Shown: positions 8,319 through 17,120 of the stretch, piece after piece
How positions within the stretch are numbered: position 1 is the stretch's first letter
Layout of the letters: each line of letters begins with the position of its first letter
Made by a program: the position numbers and the translations under genes
Assembly (NCBI RefSeq): GCF_017745275.1
Contig: NZ_JAGHZS010000008.1
Location: 248,001-312,000 of the forward strand
DNA length: 64,000 bases
Direction of reading: 5' to 3'
Origin: Chitinophaga sp.
GTDB taxonomy: Bacteria; Bacteroidota; Bacteroidia; Chitinophagales; Chitinophagaceae
The notes under the pieces: model-generated
The model's database searches: none
What the model saw: only the letters and a program-made list of their open reading frames with translations
What the model was told of the DNA's origin: nothing

Positions 8319-8870
8319 TTATCTTCGGCTATTGGTTGAATGCCTGTTGCGAAGTCTGAAAGACAAAGATATCAGCATTATACCAGTAACAATTGCATAA
8401 ATTCCAAACATCCAGGTAAGTGTAACGGCGGCGGCTACCGGGTTGGTGACCAGGAGCAGACCGAAAATGATGGTCAGCAGCCCACCCGCTATATACCAGC
8501 CTTCTCCCGTAATTACCTTCCTTAACCTGATCGCTATAATCAGCTCAAATAACCCGGCTATCATAGCCCAGAACGCGATTACATAAATCAGCGCTGCACC
8601 TGTAGCAAACGGATTATAAAACGTGAGGATGCCGAATATAACGCCCAGTAATCCGGAGATAAGAAAAAGGCCCCAATTCTCAGTGGTTTTACGTGCTGCA
8701 ATGGCGCCAATAATGGCAAACAAGCCGGCAATAAAAAGATAAGCACCAATAAAAACAATGAAGGTGGCAAAGGTAATACCAGGCCATCCAACAGCCAGCA
8801 CACCCAATGCCAGGGCAAAGATTCCTCTCAACAAAAAGATCCACCAGTAAGCGCTATAAAAATTAAGCAT
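8319..8870 (-). CDS. HdeD family (DUF308) multi-pass membrane protein
   Basis: A 183-residue, highly hydrophobic protein with about six membrane helices in three repeated pairs, each having the DUF308 pattern of G-rich helices with WPG or NP turns (LAVGWPGITFATFIVFIGAY, ILTFYNPFATGAALIY, LLVTNPVAAAVTLTW). In enterobacteria the related HdeD is linked to acid resistance; the biochemical role is unknown and should not be assumed here. A TAACTTTG -7-like element lies 33 nt upstream. The 248-nt gap to the sigma gene makes co-transcription uncertain. Confidence 0.85.
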   Translation of the reverse strand: MLNFYSAYWWIFLLRGIFALALGVLAVGWPGITFATFIVFIGAYLFIAGLFAIIGAIAARKTTENWGLFLISGLLGVIFGILTFYNPFATGAALIYVIAFWAMIAGLFELIIAIRLRKVITGEGWYIAGGLLTIIFGLLLVTNPVAAAVTLTWMFGIYAIVTGIMLISLSFRLRNRHSTNSRR

Positions 8871-8902
8871 GCATTCTCAATTTAAGGTTTCACAAAACGT
8901 AA

Positions 8903-8910
8903 CAAAGTTA
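8903..8910 (-). promoter_or_regulatory. Possible -7 element for the HdeD-like gene
   Basis: Minus strand TAACTTTG matches TAnnTTTG exactly, with a TTG about 22 nt upstream, slightly longer than the usual spacing. A start near 8895 would give a leader of about 25 nt. Confidence 0.4.
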
Positions 8911-9362
8911 TGGCAGGGTATACCATTGCGTGCAACAATCGTTTCCGTCATTCTGAACAATCAGGACTACTATAACTAGGTGTTTTAAAAAATGCATGAA
9001 TACCAGTACTTCCGTCACAATATCGATTAATAGGACACAAGGTTGCTCTCCTTGTGGGATAGTCTTCACTCTCAGTTTAAAGGGTGGCGGGAGTTTTCAC
9101 GAACAACAACTGCTTCGCTAAAAATGTTTGGTGGCAGCCAGATTCTCAACAAAAAATAATGGCCTGATAACATTTTACCGAACGGATTCCTACATGCGCC
9201 ATACTATAAATCTGAAAGAAAGTATGTATTGACTCTTAGCGCAAAAGACGCTCTACACAATTTAAAAAATTTTGTTAAAATAAACAAATAGGTTTCCTTA
9301 CTATCTAAAACAATAGAAAGTACTGCATTTTAAGTCTCCTTACTACAGAGTACGCTTGATAT
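8911..9362. other. Intergenic stretch with no recognised gene
   Basis: About 450 nt between the HdeD promoter region and the M28 peptidase stop. I find no convincing ORF. The only structure noted is a short 7-bp hairpin, CACAAGG/CCTTGTG, near 9034-9056, without a following T-run. The right half is A/T-rich. Confidence 0.5.
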
Positions 9363-10889
9363 TTACTTTTCGTGCCGGTCTACAATCAATTTGTGTTCCC
9401 TGTTAGCAATATCCCAGGCGGTATAAAAAACGAGGCGGGCCCGCTTTGCCAGCAGTGCATAGCTGATCTTATCCACGGTATCTGTAGGCTCGTGGTAATC
9501 CGCATGTGTGCCGTTGAAATAGAAGATAATCGGAATGTTGTGCTGTGCAAACATGTAATGGTCTGACCGGTAATAGAAGGCTTCCGGATCATTGGGATCG
9601 TTGTATTTATAATCCAGTTTAAGCCCGGTATAGGTATTATTGGCCTTTTCATTGATAGGCCGCAGTTCTGAGCTGAGCTTATTGTCACCAATAATATACA
9701 GGTAGTTCGTATCTTTTTCATGCGCCGGATCTATGCGGCCAATCATGTCAATATTCAGATCGGTGACCGTATTGGCCAGGGGATAAATGGGGTGGTCTGT
9801 ATAATAGGCTGATCCCAGCAGTCCTTTTTCTTCTCCGGACACGGTCATAAATACCATGCTTCGGCGTGGGCCATGCCCCTCTTTTTTCGCGCGGGCGAAG
9901 GCGGCAGCAATCTCAATTACAGCACTGGTACCAGATCCATCATCATCGGCACCATAAAAGATTTTATCTCCATTTTTTCCCAGGTGATCATAATGTGCGG
10001 TAATAAACACCACTTCCTCTTTTTTGTCCGTGCCTTCCAGGTAAGCCAATACGTTAGACGGATGCAGTACCGTAGCTATTTTATCAAACAAAATGTGAAC
10101 AGGCGTTTTAACGGTAGCAGGTATCTTTTTCCCCTTTTCCAGGTCTTCCAGCAGGGATTCACTGTGGTTGATCCCCATTATAGCTGCTGCCAGTGTGGGC
10201 GTAATGAAGTAGGTATTGGGTTTATGGATGGTATCTTTTTCCCAGTAAAGCCCGGTAGTACGTAATTTTTGCTGATTTAATGCGCTGAAGCGACCGGCAG
10301 ACGGGGAAATCACCAGGATGGCGGCAGCGCCTTTTTCTCCGGCTATTCTAATTTTATCCTGCAGGGTGCCTTTATCGTTGGCCAGTCCTTTCTTCATCAC
10401 ATCTCTGATCATGACTACCTGGCCTTTTACATCCAGCGTACCATAGTCGTCATAATCGCCGCTAACAATTCCCCGGTCGGCATAGATGACATGTGTGGCA
10501 TTGATATTCTGCGACTGTCCGGAGCGCAGGTCTGCCAGGAAATCATGTCCATACAAAAAGGTTTTGTTTTGCACAGTAATAGTGCTTTGGCGGAGGCTAT
10601 CTGAATATAACGGATAGAACTGCTCCCATTTGCCGTTAGCTCCTGGCTTCAGACCGGCAGCCTGGAACTGGCTGATAATATATGCGGCAGCTTTTGCCTG
10701 GCCTGGTGTGGCTGTCTCTCTTCCTTCCATGGCGGGACCTGCAATGATATGCAGTTGGCGGCTCAGGCCTTCGGCGGTAATGGTTTCGCCATACCTGGCA
10801 GCTACTGTGTTGTAATCCACAGCAGTATTGAGCTGTGCTTGTGCAACAGAAATAAATAACATACAGATGGCAACCAGCGCAACCCTCAT
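9363..10889 (-). CDS. Secreted M28-family zinc aminopeptidase with PA domain
   Basis: A 508-residue exported metallopeptidase. Residues 1-18 are a signal peptide ending AQA. A protease-associated insert occupies roughly residues 120-230 (GQVVMIRDVMKKG, KGAAAILVISPSAG). The M28 catalytic domain follows with its two-zinc ligands: TAHYDHLGK, GADDDGSGTSAV, SGEEKGLLGSAYY, NIDMIGR and the final His in GTHADYHEPTD. The family removes N-terminal residues from peptides; substrate is unknown. It stands alone downstream of the rpiB terminator. Confidence 0.9.
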   Translation of the reverse strand: MRVALVAICMLFISVAQAQLNTAVDYNTVAARYGETITAEGLSRQLHIIAGPAMEGRETATPGQAKAAAYIISQFQAAGLKPGANGKWEQFYPLYSDSLRQSTITVQNKTFLYGHDFLADLRSGQSQNINATHVIYADRGIVSGDYDDYGTLDVKGQVVMIRDVMKKGLANDKGTLQDKIRIAGEKGAAAILVISPSAGRFSALNQQKLRTTGLYWEKDTIHKPNTYFITPTLAAAIMGINHSESLLEDLEKGKKIPATVKTPVHILFDKIATVLHPSNVLAYLEGTDKKEEVVFITAHYDHLGKNGDKIFYGADDDGSGTSAVIEIAAAFARAKKEGHGPRRSMVFMTVSGEEKGLLGSAYYTDHPIYPLANTVTDLNIDMIGRIDPAHEKDTNYLYIIGDNKLSSELRPINEKANNTYTGLKLDYKYNDPNDPEAFYYRSDHYMFAQHNIPIIFYFNGTHADYHEPTDTVDKISYALLAKRARLVFYTAWDIANREHKLIVDRHEK

Positions 10890-10923
10890 GGAGTGTTTTT
10901 TTAATGACGGATGATATAAATAA

Positions 10924-10950
10924 AAAGAGCCGGTTGAAAGCCGGCTCTTT
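10924..10950 (-). terminator. Rho-independent terminator of tatC-rpiB
   Basis: AAAGAGCCGG and CCGGCTCTTT form a 10-bp stem with a 7-nt loop, followed on the minus strand by a T-rich run. It lies 60 nt after the rpiB stop and before the peptidase start. Confidence 0.85.
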
Positions 10951-11009
10951 AATATTACTACATTTTCGTGTATTCGTTACAGTAAAAAGTGATATATGGC
11001 TGCCAACCT

Positions 11010-11468
11010 TTACAGGCAAACCATTTTACGCACTCTGTCCTGGTGGCGTCCTCCTTCAAAAGGAGTACTGATAAATGTTTCCACCATTTCAGTAGCTACC
11101 GGAATATCTACAAAGCGGGCCGGGATACACAGCACGTTGGCGTTATTATGAGAACGTGCCAGTCTCGACAACTCTGCGCCCCAGCAAATAGCAGCGCGGA
11201 TGCCCTGGTGTTTGTTGGCGGTAATAGCCACGCCATTGGCGCTGCCACAAATCAGGATACCAAAGGCAGCCTGTTCTCTTTCTACCGCCGTAGACACCGG
11301 ATGTGCATAATCCGGATAGTCTACAGAATCTTTTGAATGTGTGCCGTAATCCTTTACCTGCAAGCCTTTTGATTCCAGGAAAGAAATGACTTCTTCTTTA
11401 TACTCAAACCCTGCGTGATCTGAACCAATAGCTACAGGCAGCGTAAGATTGAATATTGTATTTTCCAT
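11010..11468 (-). CDS. rpiB: Ribose-5-phosphate isomerase B
   Basis: A 152-residue sugar-phosphate isomerase of the RpiB/LacAB family, interconverting ribose-5-phosphate and ribulose-5-phosphate in the pentose-phosphate pathway. The start LPVAIGSDHAGFEYK contains the phosphate/substrate-binding DHAG motif. FGILICGSANGVAITANK carries the catalytic Cys and the glycine-rich loop. HNNANVLCIPAR matches the usual NDANVLxLGAR segment. Length is typical. It begins 29 nt after the tatC stop on the same strand and is closed by a strong hairpin terminator. Confidence 0.93.
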   Translation of the reverse strand: MENTIFNLTLPVAIGSDHAGFEYKEEVISFLESKGLQVKDYGTHSKDSVDYPDYAHPVSTAVEREQAAFGILICGSANGVAITANKHQGIRAAICWGAELSRLARSHNNANVLCIPARFVDIPVATEMVETFISTPFEGGRHQDRVRKMVCL

Positions 11469-11497
11469 TTCAGTTACTTGTTTTCAGTTAGAGATAA

Positions 11498-12355
11498 TTA
11501 AGACCACTCTTCTACTTCTGTTTTGGTCATTTTGTCTTCACGGTCTTTCAGCGCTTTCTTTGATATAAAGATACTGATTTCATACAGACAGTATAAAGGT
11601 ACGAATACGATCAACTGATCAATGATATCCGGCGGCGTAATAACGGCGGCCAGGATCAGGATCACCACAATGGCGTGGCGTCTGTAGGAACGGAGGAAAT
11701 CCGGTGTAAGGATGCCTAGTTTGGTGAGGAAAAATACCAGGATAGGCAATTCAAACAACAGGCCCATACCCAGTACAATCTGGGTCATCAGGTCAAAGTA
11801 ATCATCTATGAAAAACTGGTTCACGGCTTTAGTAGTAACCGTATAAGATGCGAGGAAGTTGATGGTAAAAGGCGCCATCAGGAAGTAAGCGAAACCGATT
11901 CCGAGGAAGAATTGAAAAGATACCCAGAAAATAACGCCTCTGGCACCTTTCAGCTCTTTTTCTTTCAGGGCCGGCTTAACGAAGCGCCAGAACTCCCAGA
12001 AAATGTAAGGAAAGGCACAAACGAAGCCAATCATGAAGGCCAGTTTAAATTGCAGCATAATCTGCCCCACCATTTTATAGTTCAAAAACTGAACCTTTAC
12101 AGGCGTAATACAGAGCTGATCGCCTAATCCCACCCAGTGACCAATTTTACACAGTGCTACATAAGATGGGAAAGACGCGTTAGTAGGTCCGAAGATGACG
12201 TAGTCAAGAATTTCCTGTGTATATACAAATCCAAATATACTAAACGCCACAATTGCCAAGGCTGATCTGACAAGGTGCCACCGTAGATCCTCCAGGTGGT
12301 CAAAGAAAGACATTTCTGCCTTATCCTCGTTATTCGAAAATAATTTCTTAAACAT
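11498..12355 (-). CDS. tatC: Sec-independent (Tat) protein translocase subunit TatC
   Basis: A 285-residue inner-membrane protein, the signal-peptide receptor of the twin-arginine translocase. The N-terminal cytoplasmic motif MSFFDHLEDLRWHLVRSA binds Tat signals. Six membrane helices are discernible, and FVCAFPYIFWEFWRFVKPAL after helix 2 is the family signature. ITPPDIIDQLIVFVPLYCLYE is the conserved end. No tatA gene is adjacent. A TATATTTG element 48 nt upstream may drive tatC-rpiB. Confidence 0.93.
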   Translation of the reverse strand: MFKKLFSNNEDKAEMSFFDHLEDLRWHLVRSALAIVAFSIFGFVYTQEILDYVIFGPTNASFPSYVALCKIGHWVGLGDQLCITPVKVQFLNYKMVGQIMLQFKLAFMIGFVCAFPYIFWEFWRFVKPALKEKELKGARGVIFWVSFQFFLGIGFAYFLMAPFTINFLASYTVTTKAVNQFFIDDYFDLMTQIVLGMGLLFELPILVFFLTKLGILTPDFLRSYRRHAIVVILILAAVITPPDIIDQLIVFVPLYCLYEISIFISKKALKDREDKMTKTEVEEWS

Positions 12356-12402
12356 ACTTTATACGGTCGAACGATGTGAATACAGTTTCTCTTTAAGGAT
12401 CA

Positions 12403-12410
12403 CAAATATA
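12403..12410 (-). promoter_or_regulatory. Possible -7 element for tatC-rpiB
   Basis: Minus strand TATATTTG matches TAnnTTTG exactly, about 48 nt before the tatC ATG. No TTG lies at the expected 19 nt; one at 14 nt is too close. It is downstream of the small-RNA terminator, so tatC would have its own start. Confidence 0.35.
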
Positions 12411-12528
12411 GCTGTTGCATACTACAAATTACAGTAGCACACACATAAAGTAGCCTATTTTAATATTGCTTTAAGTAGATAGTAGAAGATAATGCGTAGA
12501 AAGGGGAAGAAGAGAGATCAGTGAGGGT

Positions 12529-12566
12529 AAAAAAAAGAGCCAGCCCGAGAAGAATCAAGAGCCGGC
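12529..12566 (-). terminator. Rho-independent terminator of the small RNA
   Basis: On the minus strand GCCGGCTC pairs with GGGCTGGC (8 bp, two G-T pairs) across a 12-nt loop and is followed by T-C-T8. Confidence 0.7.
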
Positions 12567-12695
12567 CTTTCATCCATTGTTTGTTAACCCCAAAAAAGTT
12601 GAATTCGAGAATGTCTTTAGCTTCCAGTTAAACTACTTACCTAATTGATGGCAAGCGTTCAGTATAAGTAAGAATCCCTGGTCGCGCTTTATTTG
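12529..12695 (-). ncRNA. Probable small RNA (candidate 6S-Flavo-like or tatC leader)
   Basis: A unit of about 165 nt on the minus strand has a well-spaced promoter (12701-12730) and ends in a hairpin plus T8 (12529-12566), inside a 583-nt gap between tatC and a CNNM gene. No protein of useful length fits. Near its 5' end CCAG and ACTTA can pair with TAAGT and CTGG, leaving two facing unpaired stretches, which resembles the central-bubble shape of 6S-type RNAs. I cannot confirm the family by eye. A 17-codon ORF starts at an ATG just before the terminator and runs through it, so a peptide or an attenuated leader for tatC remain alternatives. Confidence 0.5.
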
Positions 12696-12700
12696 TAATA

Positions 12701-12730
12701 CAAAAATAACAAGAATTATTTTATTATCAA
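12701..12730 (-). promoter_or_regulatory. Bacteroidota-type promoter of the small RNA
   Basis: Minus strand TTG (12730-12728), a 19-nt spacer, then TATTTTTG (12708-12701). Both halves and the spacing match the Bacteroidota housekeeping consensus, giving a predicted start near 12695. The remaining stretch to the CNNM stop (12731-12938) is A/T-rich with no gene seen. Confidence 0.65.
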
Positions 12731-12938
12731 TGTTGGAACACTTTTTTTACAACCTTTTAACAAAAATCAAATCATTGTGTTACATCATCTGAAGCAAATG
12801 TATACAATCCGTGTTAAATTCCTACTACTTTTTTTAAAAACGTTTTAGCAAATTTGTTATTGTCTCGTTAATCCGAACATTATAAAAAAATTTATATCAT
12901 ATTAATATCGGATAAGTCAACTAATTTAACGGGTACGT

Positions 12939-14210
12939 CTATACCAACATCTTCATCTTCACCATTTCGATCCTGGTATCCGTAACATTCAGAATATCAA
13001 ACTCATAATCGTCAATTATAATACGTTCCTTGATCTTTGGAATGGTTTCGTGGTGGTTGATTATGTATCCTGATAATGTTTCACTTTCATCTTCCGGGAA
13101 ATCCAGCCCATACCTTTCATTCAAGTAATCAAGCTCTAATCTTCCTGAAAAAATATATTCTTTTTCGGCGATCTGCTTTTCTACAAACTCTTCTTCATCA
13201 TGTTCATCTTTTATTTCGCCGAAAATTTCTTCCAATACATCTTCAATGGTAACAATACCCGCTGTTCCACCAAATTCATCCACCACCCATGCAATGCTTT
13301 TACGTTCCTTATTGAACTTGCTGAGAAGGTCTATGGCGCTCATGGTTTCAGGAACCGCCAGAATAGGATGAATGATGCTGTTAATGTCTTTCGGGTCCTT
13401 GAACATATCCAACTGATGGATATAACCCAGGATATTATCGATGGTACCTTCGTAGATCACAATTTTTGAGAGCTTGGTATCCATGAATTTTTTCCTTGCA
13501 TCTTCAATCGGGCGGTGCATTTCCAGCGCTTCTATTTCTTTACGCGGAATAAGACAGCCACGGATTTTTACGTGCGCCAGCGATAAAGCGTTTTCAAACA
13601 ACTCGGTATTCAATTCCTGGTTATTTTCTCCCAGGTGCTGTTGCGACTGGCGAACGAAATGCTCTACATCCACGCGGGTAAAGGATTCTCCGTTCTCGAC
13701 CAAACGTACATTAAAGAGATATTTCAACATCCACTCGGATATTGATACGAGTACATTACCAATTACATACAGTGGTTTGGCGAGTAATGAAATAGGTAAT
13801 GCGAAAAAGCCCAGCAATGCTTCGGGCCTGGATCTGAAAATCGCCCTTGGCACAAAGAAGCCCAGGAAGAGCATTATGAAGGAAGCCAGTATTACTTCCA
13901 CGAAAATAACAAAGGGCTGCATACCAGCTGCGGCCGATTGCCCCATGAAAGCGTCCCATGCCGGCTGGAATACACCTGCCACCATGATGCCATAAATGAC
14001 TACCGTAATAGTGAATCCTACCAGGCTGGTGGCCAGGAAACGACTGGGGTTTTCATTCAAACCGGCTAAAATTTTACCGGTAGCCCGGCCTTGCTTCTTT
14101 TTGAGCTCAATGCTAAGTTTATTAACATTGGCAAAGGCGGCTTCAATACCAGCGAAGAAGCCTGCCAGCAATACCAGGAAAATCAGAATAATGATTGTGT
14201 ATCCGTCCAT
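12939..14210 (-). CDS. CNNM/CBS-domain transporter-like protein (CorC/HlyC family)
   Basis: A 423-residue protein. The N-terminal CNNM (DUF21) membrane domain begins IIILIFLVLLAGFFAGIEAA with about four helices up to residue 165. A CBS pair follows, roughly residues 200-325, including IPRKEIEALEMHRPIEDARKKF and WVVDEFGGTAGIVTIEDVLEEIFGEI. The C-terminal CorC_HlyC domain contains FSGRLELDYLNERYGL and ETLSGYIINH. Relatives are linked to magnesium/cobalt efflux, older annotations calling them hemolysins; GldE of gliding bacteria is a relative too. It follows gmk by 42 nt and is probably the last gene of the DUF4290-murA-gmk run. Confidence 0.88.
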   Translation of the reverse strand: MDGYTIIILIFLVLLAGFFAGIEAAFANVNKLSIELKKKQGRATGKILAGLNENPSRFLATSLVGFTITVVIYGIMVAGVFQPAWDAFMGQSAAAGMQPFVIFVEVILASFIMLFLGFFVPRAIFRSRPEALLGFFALPISLLAKPLYVIGNVLVSISEWMLKYLFNVRLVENGESFTRVDVEHFVRQSQQHLGENNQELNTELFENALSLAHVKIRGCLIPRKEIEALEMHRPIEDARKKFMDTKLSKIVIYEGTIDNILGYIHQLDMFKDPKDINSIIHPILAVPETMSAIDLLSKFNKERKSIAWVVDEFGGTAGIVTIEDVLEEIFGEIKDEHDEEEFVEKQIAEKEYIFSGRLELDYLNERYGLDFPEDESETLSGYIINHHETIPKIKERIIIDDYEFDILNVTDTRIEMVKMKMLV

Positions 14211-14252
14211 CCTAACAAAAATAACGAATTAGGAAAACCAACGATCACGCCG

Positions 14253-14822
14253 CTACTTTATATTTAAAAAATCTGTTACCAGCTTTTTTACTTCTTCATA
14301 CGCTTTTTCCAGTTGATCGTTGATAACAATCTGATCAAATTCATGGGCGAAAGAAAGCTCATAGCGGGCTTTTGCCAAACGTTCATCCAGCGAAGCCTGG
14401 GTTTCTGTTCCTCTTTCGCTGAGTCGTACCCGCAAAGCATCTAACGATGGCGGCTGTATGAAAATAGTGAGCGCGTTCTGGTGATATTTTTCTTTGATAG
14501 ATAAAGCTCCTTTCACATCAATGTCGACCATAGGGATCTGCTCGTTGTTCCAGATTCGCTCCAGTTCACTTTTCAGCGTACCATAATATTTACCGGCATA
14601 TACCATTTCGTATTCTGCGAAAGCATTCTCCTCTATTTGCTGATGGAATTCATCGGTAGACAGGAAGTAGTAATCCTTTCCGTGTACCTCTGTAGCCCGC
14701 GGTGTACGGGTACTGGCAGAAATAGAAAAAGCCAGTACCGGCATATTTGCCAACAGTTTTTTAACGATAGTGGTCTTACCTGCCCCCGAAGGTGCAGTAA
14801 CGATGATAATCTTTTTTTCCAT
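14253..14822 (-). CDS. gmk: Guanylate kinase
   Basis: GMP + ATP to GDP + ADP, an essential cytoplasmic nucleotide kinase. I place the start at the Met giving MEKKIIIVTAPSGAGKTT (189 residues); a longer frame from 14873 adds 17 residues before the fold that family members lack. Walker A is APSGAGKTTIVKKLL. The GMP-binding segment includes STRTPRATEVHGKDYYFLS and FAEYEMVYAGKYYGT. PMVDIDVKGALSI is the central strand and RGTETQASLDERLAKAR the LID. Length matches the family. Confidence 0.93.
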   Translation of the reverse strand: MEKKIIIVTAPSGAGKTTIVKKLLANMPVLAFSISASTRTPRATEVHGKDYYFLSTDEFHQQIEENAFAEYEMVYAGKYYGTLKSELERIWNNEQIPMVDIDVKGALSIKEKYHQNALTIFIQPPSLDALRVRLSERGTETQASLDERLAKARYELSFAHEFDQIVINDQLEKAYEEVKKLVTDFLNIK

Positions 14823-14864
14823 TATTATAATAATACAATCAATGTTGCGGGTAACTTCAAATGC

Positions 14865-14908
14865 ACAACCCAAAAACGGGCAAAATGTTTTACCGGTTTT
14901 TGGGTTGT
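14865..14908 (-). other. Stem-loop between murA and gmk
   Basis: ACAACCCAAAAAC (14865-14877) and GTTTTTGGGTTGT (14896-14908) pair over 13 bp. It lies within the 153-nt gap after murA. No T-run follows on the minus strand, so it may attenuate, stabilise or process the transcript rather than end it. Confidence 0.5.
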
Positions 14909-14975
14909 ACTGGCTTTAGCCCTTTCGCCCACCATATTTCAGAAAATATGACGTGCTTATATTTTTGCAATATGC

Positions 14976-16286
14976 TTATACTCTCTTGATATCTGCTCCC
15001 AGTTTTCTCAACCTCTCATCGATGTACTGGTAACCACGGTCTATCTGGTCGATATTCTGAATAGTGCTCTTTCCTTCTGCGCTGAGGGCGGCAATCAGGA
15101 GGGATACACCGGCACGGATATCCGGCGATGACATAGTAATGCCACGTAATGCGTGCTGACGGCCTAAACCGATTACCACAGCGCGGTGTGGATCGCATAA
15201 AACGATCTGGGCACCCATATCTATCAGTTTGTCCACGAAGAACAAACGGCTTTCAAACATTTTCTGGTGAATCATCACACTCCCCTTGGCCTGTGTGGCT
15301 ACTACCAGCACAATGCTCAACAGATCCGGCGTAAAGCCAGGCCATGGATGGTCTGAAATAGTCAGGATAGAACCATCCAGGAATGTTTGTATTTCGTAGG
15401 AGTCCTGGGAAGGGATATAAATATCGTTTCCCTGAATCTCCATCTGTATACCTAACTGGCGGAACTTTTCGGGGATAATACCGAGGTTTTCAACGCCTGC
15501 ATTTTTAATGGTGATTTCGCTTTGTGTCATTGCCGCGAGACCAATGAAGGAGCCGATTTCAATCATATCCGGCAACATAGCGTGTTCGCAGCCACCCAGT
15601 TCCTTTACACCTTCAATGGTAAGTAAATTAGATCCTACCCCACTAATGCGGGCTCCCATGCGGTTCAGCATTTTGCAAAGCTGCTGCAGATAAGGCTCAC
15701 AGGCCGCATTGTAGATAGTAGTAATACCTTCTGCCAGTACTGCTGCCATTACAATGTTGGCGGTACCTGTTACGCTGGGTTCATCCAGCAGCATATAAGT
15801 GCCTTTGAGTCCTCCTACTGTTTCCAGGCGGAAATAGTTATCATCGGCATCATACACAAAGCGGGCGCCCAGTTTCTCGAAACCGATGATATGGGTATCC
15901 AGTCTGCGTCTGCCGATTTTATCACCACCAGGTTTAGGAATGAATGCCCGGCCAAATCTGGCCAATAGCGGTCCTGCAATCATAACTGATCCACGGAGAC
16001 GGCCGGATTTCTTTTTAAACTCGGGACTTTCCAGGTATTTCAGATCTACTGCGTCTGCCTGGAACTCGCATGTATCGCGACTTATACGATTTATTTTTAC
16101 ACCTGCATCTCCTAACAACTCTATCAGCAGATTTACATCTACGATATCCGGAATATTGGTGATGCTTACCTTTTCAGGAGTCAGCATCACTGCACTGATG
16201 ATTTGTAAAGCTTCGTTTTTGGCACCCTGGGGTATAATTTCCCCCTTTAAGCGGTTGCCGCCTCTTACTTCAAAAGCACTACTCAC
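14976..16286 (-). CDS. murA: UDP-N-acetylglucosamine 1-carboxyvinyltransferase (MurA) with Asp in the active-site loop
   Basis: First committed enzyme of peptidoglycan synthesis, transferring enolpyruvate from PEP to UDP-GlcNAc; 436 residues, full length. The start reads GGNRLKGEIIPQGAKNEAL with the conserved Lys-Asn pair. The catalytic loop reads PKPGGDKIGRRRLDTH: residue 122 is Asp where Escherichia coli has Cys115. Cys is the residue alkylated by fosfomycin, and Asp variants (as in Mycobacterium and Chlamydia) are active but naturally insensitive. The C-terminal half includes WPGFTPDLLS and the motif SPDIRAGVSLLIAALSAEG. Its start overlaps the DUF4290 stop by 4 nt, indicating coupled translation. 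Confidence 0.96.
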   Translation of the reverse strand: MSSAFEVRGGNRLKGEIIPQGAKNEALQIISAVMLTPEKVSITNIPDIVDVNLLIELLGDAGVKINRISRDTCEFQADAVDLKYLESPEFKKKSGRLRGSVMIAGPLLARFGRAFIPKPGGDKIGRRRLDTHIIGFEKLGARFVYDADDNYFRLETVGGLKGTYMLLDEPSVTGTANIVMAAVLAEGITTIYNAACEPYLQQLCKMLNRMGARISGVGSNLLTIEGVKELGGCEHAMLPDMIEIGSFIGLAAMTQSEITIKNAGVENLGIIPEKFRQLGIQMEIQGNDIYIPSQDSYEIQTFLDGSILTISDHPWPGFTPDLLSIVLVVATQAKGSVMIHQKMFESRLFFVDKLIDMGAQIVLCDPHRAVVIGLGRQHALRGITMSSPDIRAGVSLLIAALSAEGKSTIQNIDQIDRGYQYIDERLRKLGADIKRV

Positions 16287-17005
16287 TTGTTCCTGTTTTT
16301 GTTGTATTTGTTATTGTGCTTGTTGTTATTGTTTTTGCCGCCGCCGCTGTTGTTACCGCTTTTGAATTTATTTTGCTGGAAGCTTTTGCGTTTGTTGGTA
16401 GAACGGAACTGTTCTCCTCCACCGGCTACATTACCACCACCCGCATTGAAATTGGTAGGGTTGCTGCTGGCAACGTGGGAAGTGTGACCCGGATGGTATT
16501 CCAGCTGGTTGTCGGAAATAGCCAGCAATTCCGCTTTGATAGCATCATCGTGTACACTTTCTTTATGCCAGTTGGTATAAGCCAGTTTCATATAATTTCC
16601 TATACACTGGGTAAATCCTTCTTTTTTCTCCGGATTTTCTTCATGTACAGCTTTATCTATGATCATTTCCAGGTTTTTACCGAAGTGACGGTTCCTGGGA
16701 TATTTCTTAGGGTAAGAAAGTCTGTCGGGTTTTGCTCTTAATTTTTCGATGGTGGGAATCGGATAAGGTGATTCCACTTTCAGGGTAAAACCGGAGATGT
16801 TAAAAATATGGTCCCATAATTTATGCCTGAAGTCTTCCACATTACGTAAATGCGGATTCAGCGTACCCATGAGCTCTATTACTGCCATGGCATTACGCTG
16901 ACGCTCATCGTCGTCTTCTATGGTTACCAGGTATTCCACCATTTTCTGGATATTCCTGCCATATTCCTTCATTATCAGGTAATTACGCGTGGTATTGTAT
17001 TCCAT
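16283..17005 (-). CDS. DUF4290 domain protein
   Basis: A 240-residue protein of the Bacteroidota-specific DUF4290 family. The conserved domain covers residues 1-185, starting MEYNTTRNYLIMKEYGRN and including IEDDDERQRNAMAVIELMG, HLRNVEDFRHKLWDH and NRHFGKNLEMII. The last 55 residues are low-complexity and basic: GGGN, KRKSFQQNKFKSGNN and Asn/Lys runs, suggestive of RNA or nucleoid contact but unproven. The stop overlaps the murA start by 4 nt. Function is unknown; constant pairing with murA would suggest a cell-envelope role, which is inference. Confidence 0.9.
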   Translation of the reverse strand: MEYNTTRNYLIMKEYGRNIQKMVEYLVTIEDDDERQRNAMAVIELMGTLNPHLRNVEDFRHKLWDHIFNISGFTLKVESPYPIPTIEKLRAKPDRLSYPKKYPRNRHFGKNLEMIIDKAVHEENPEKKEGFTQCIGNYMKLAYTNWHKESVHDDAIKAELLAISDNQLEYHPGHTSHVASSNPTNFNAGGGNVAGGGEQFRSTNKRKSFQQNKFKSGNNSGGGKNNNNKHNNKYNKNRNK

Positions 17006-17120
17006 TATTAGTATTTAAAAAAACATTATTTGATGATGGGACATCTTAGTGAAGAAAATTAATCGGCAACATCTATGCAAACATAATAAAAAAATATGGG
17101 AACAATTTGATATGGAGCAG

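Noticed and set aside
14823..14873. Longer N-terminus for guanylate kinase
   Set aside because: The added 17 residues precede the normal kinase start, and the internal Met gives the standard family beginning.
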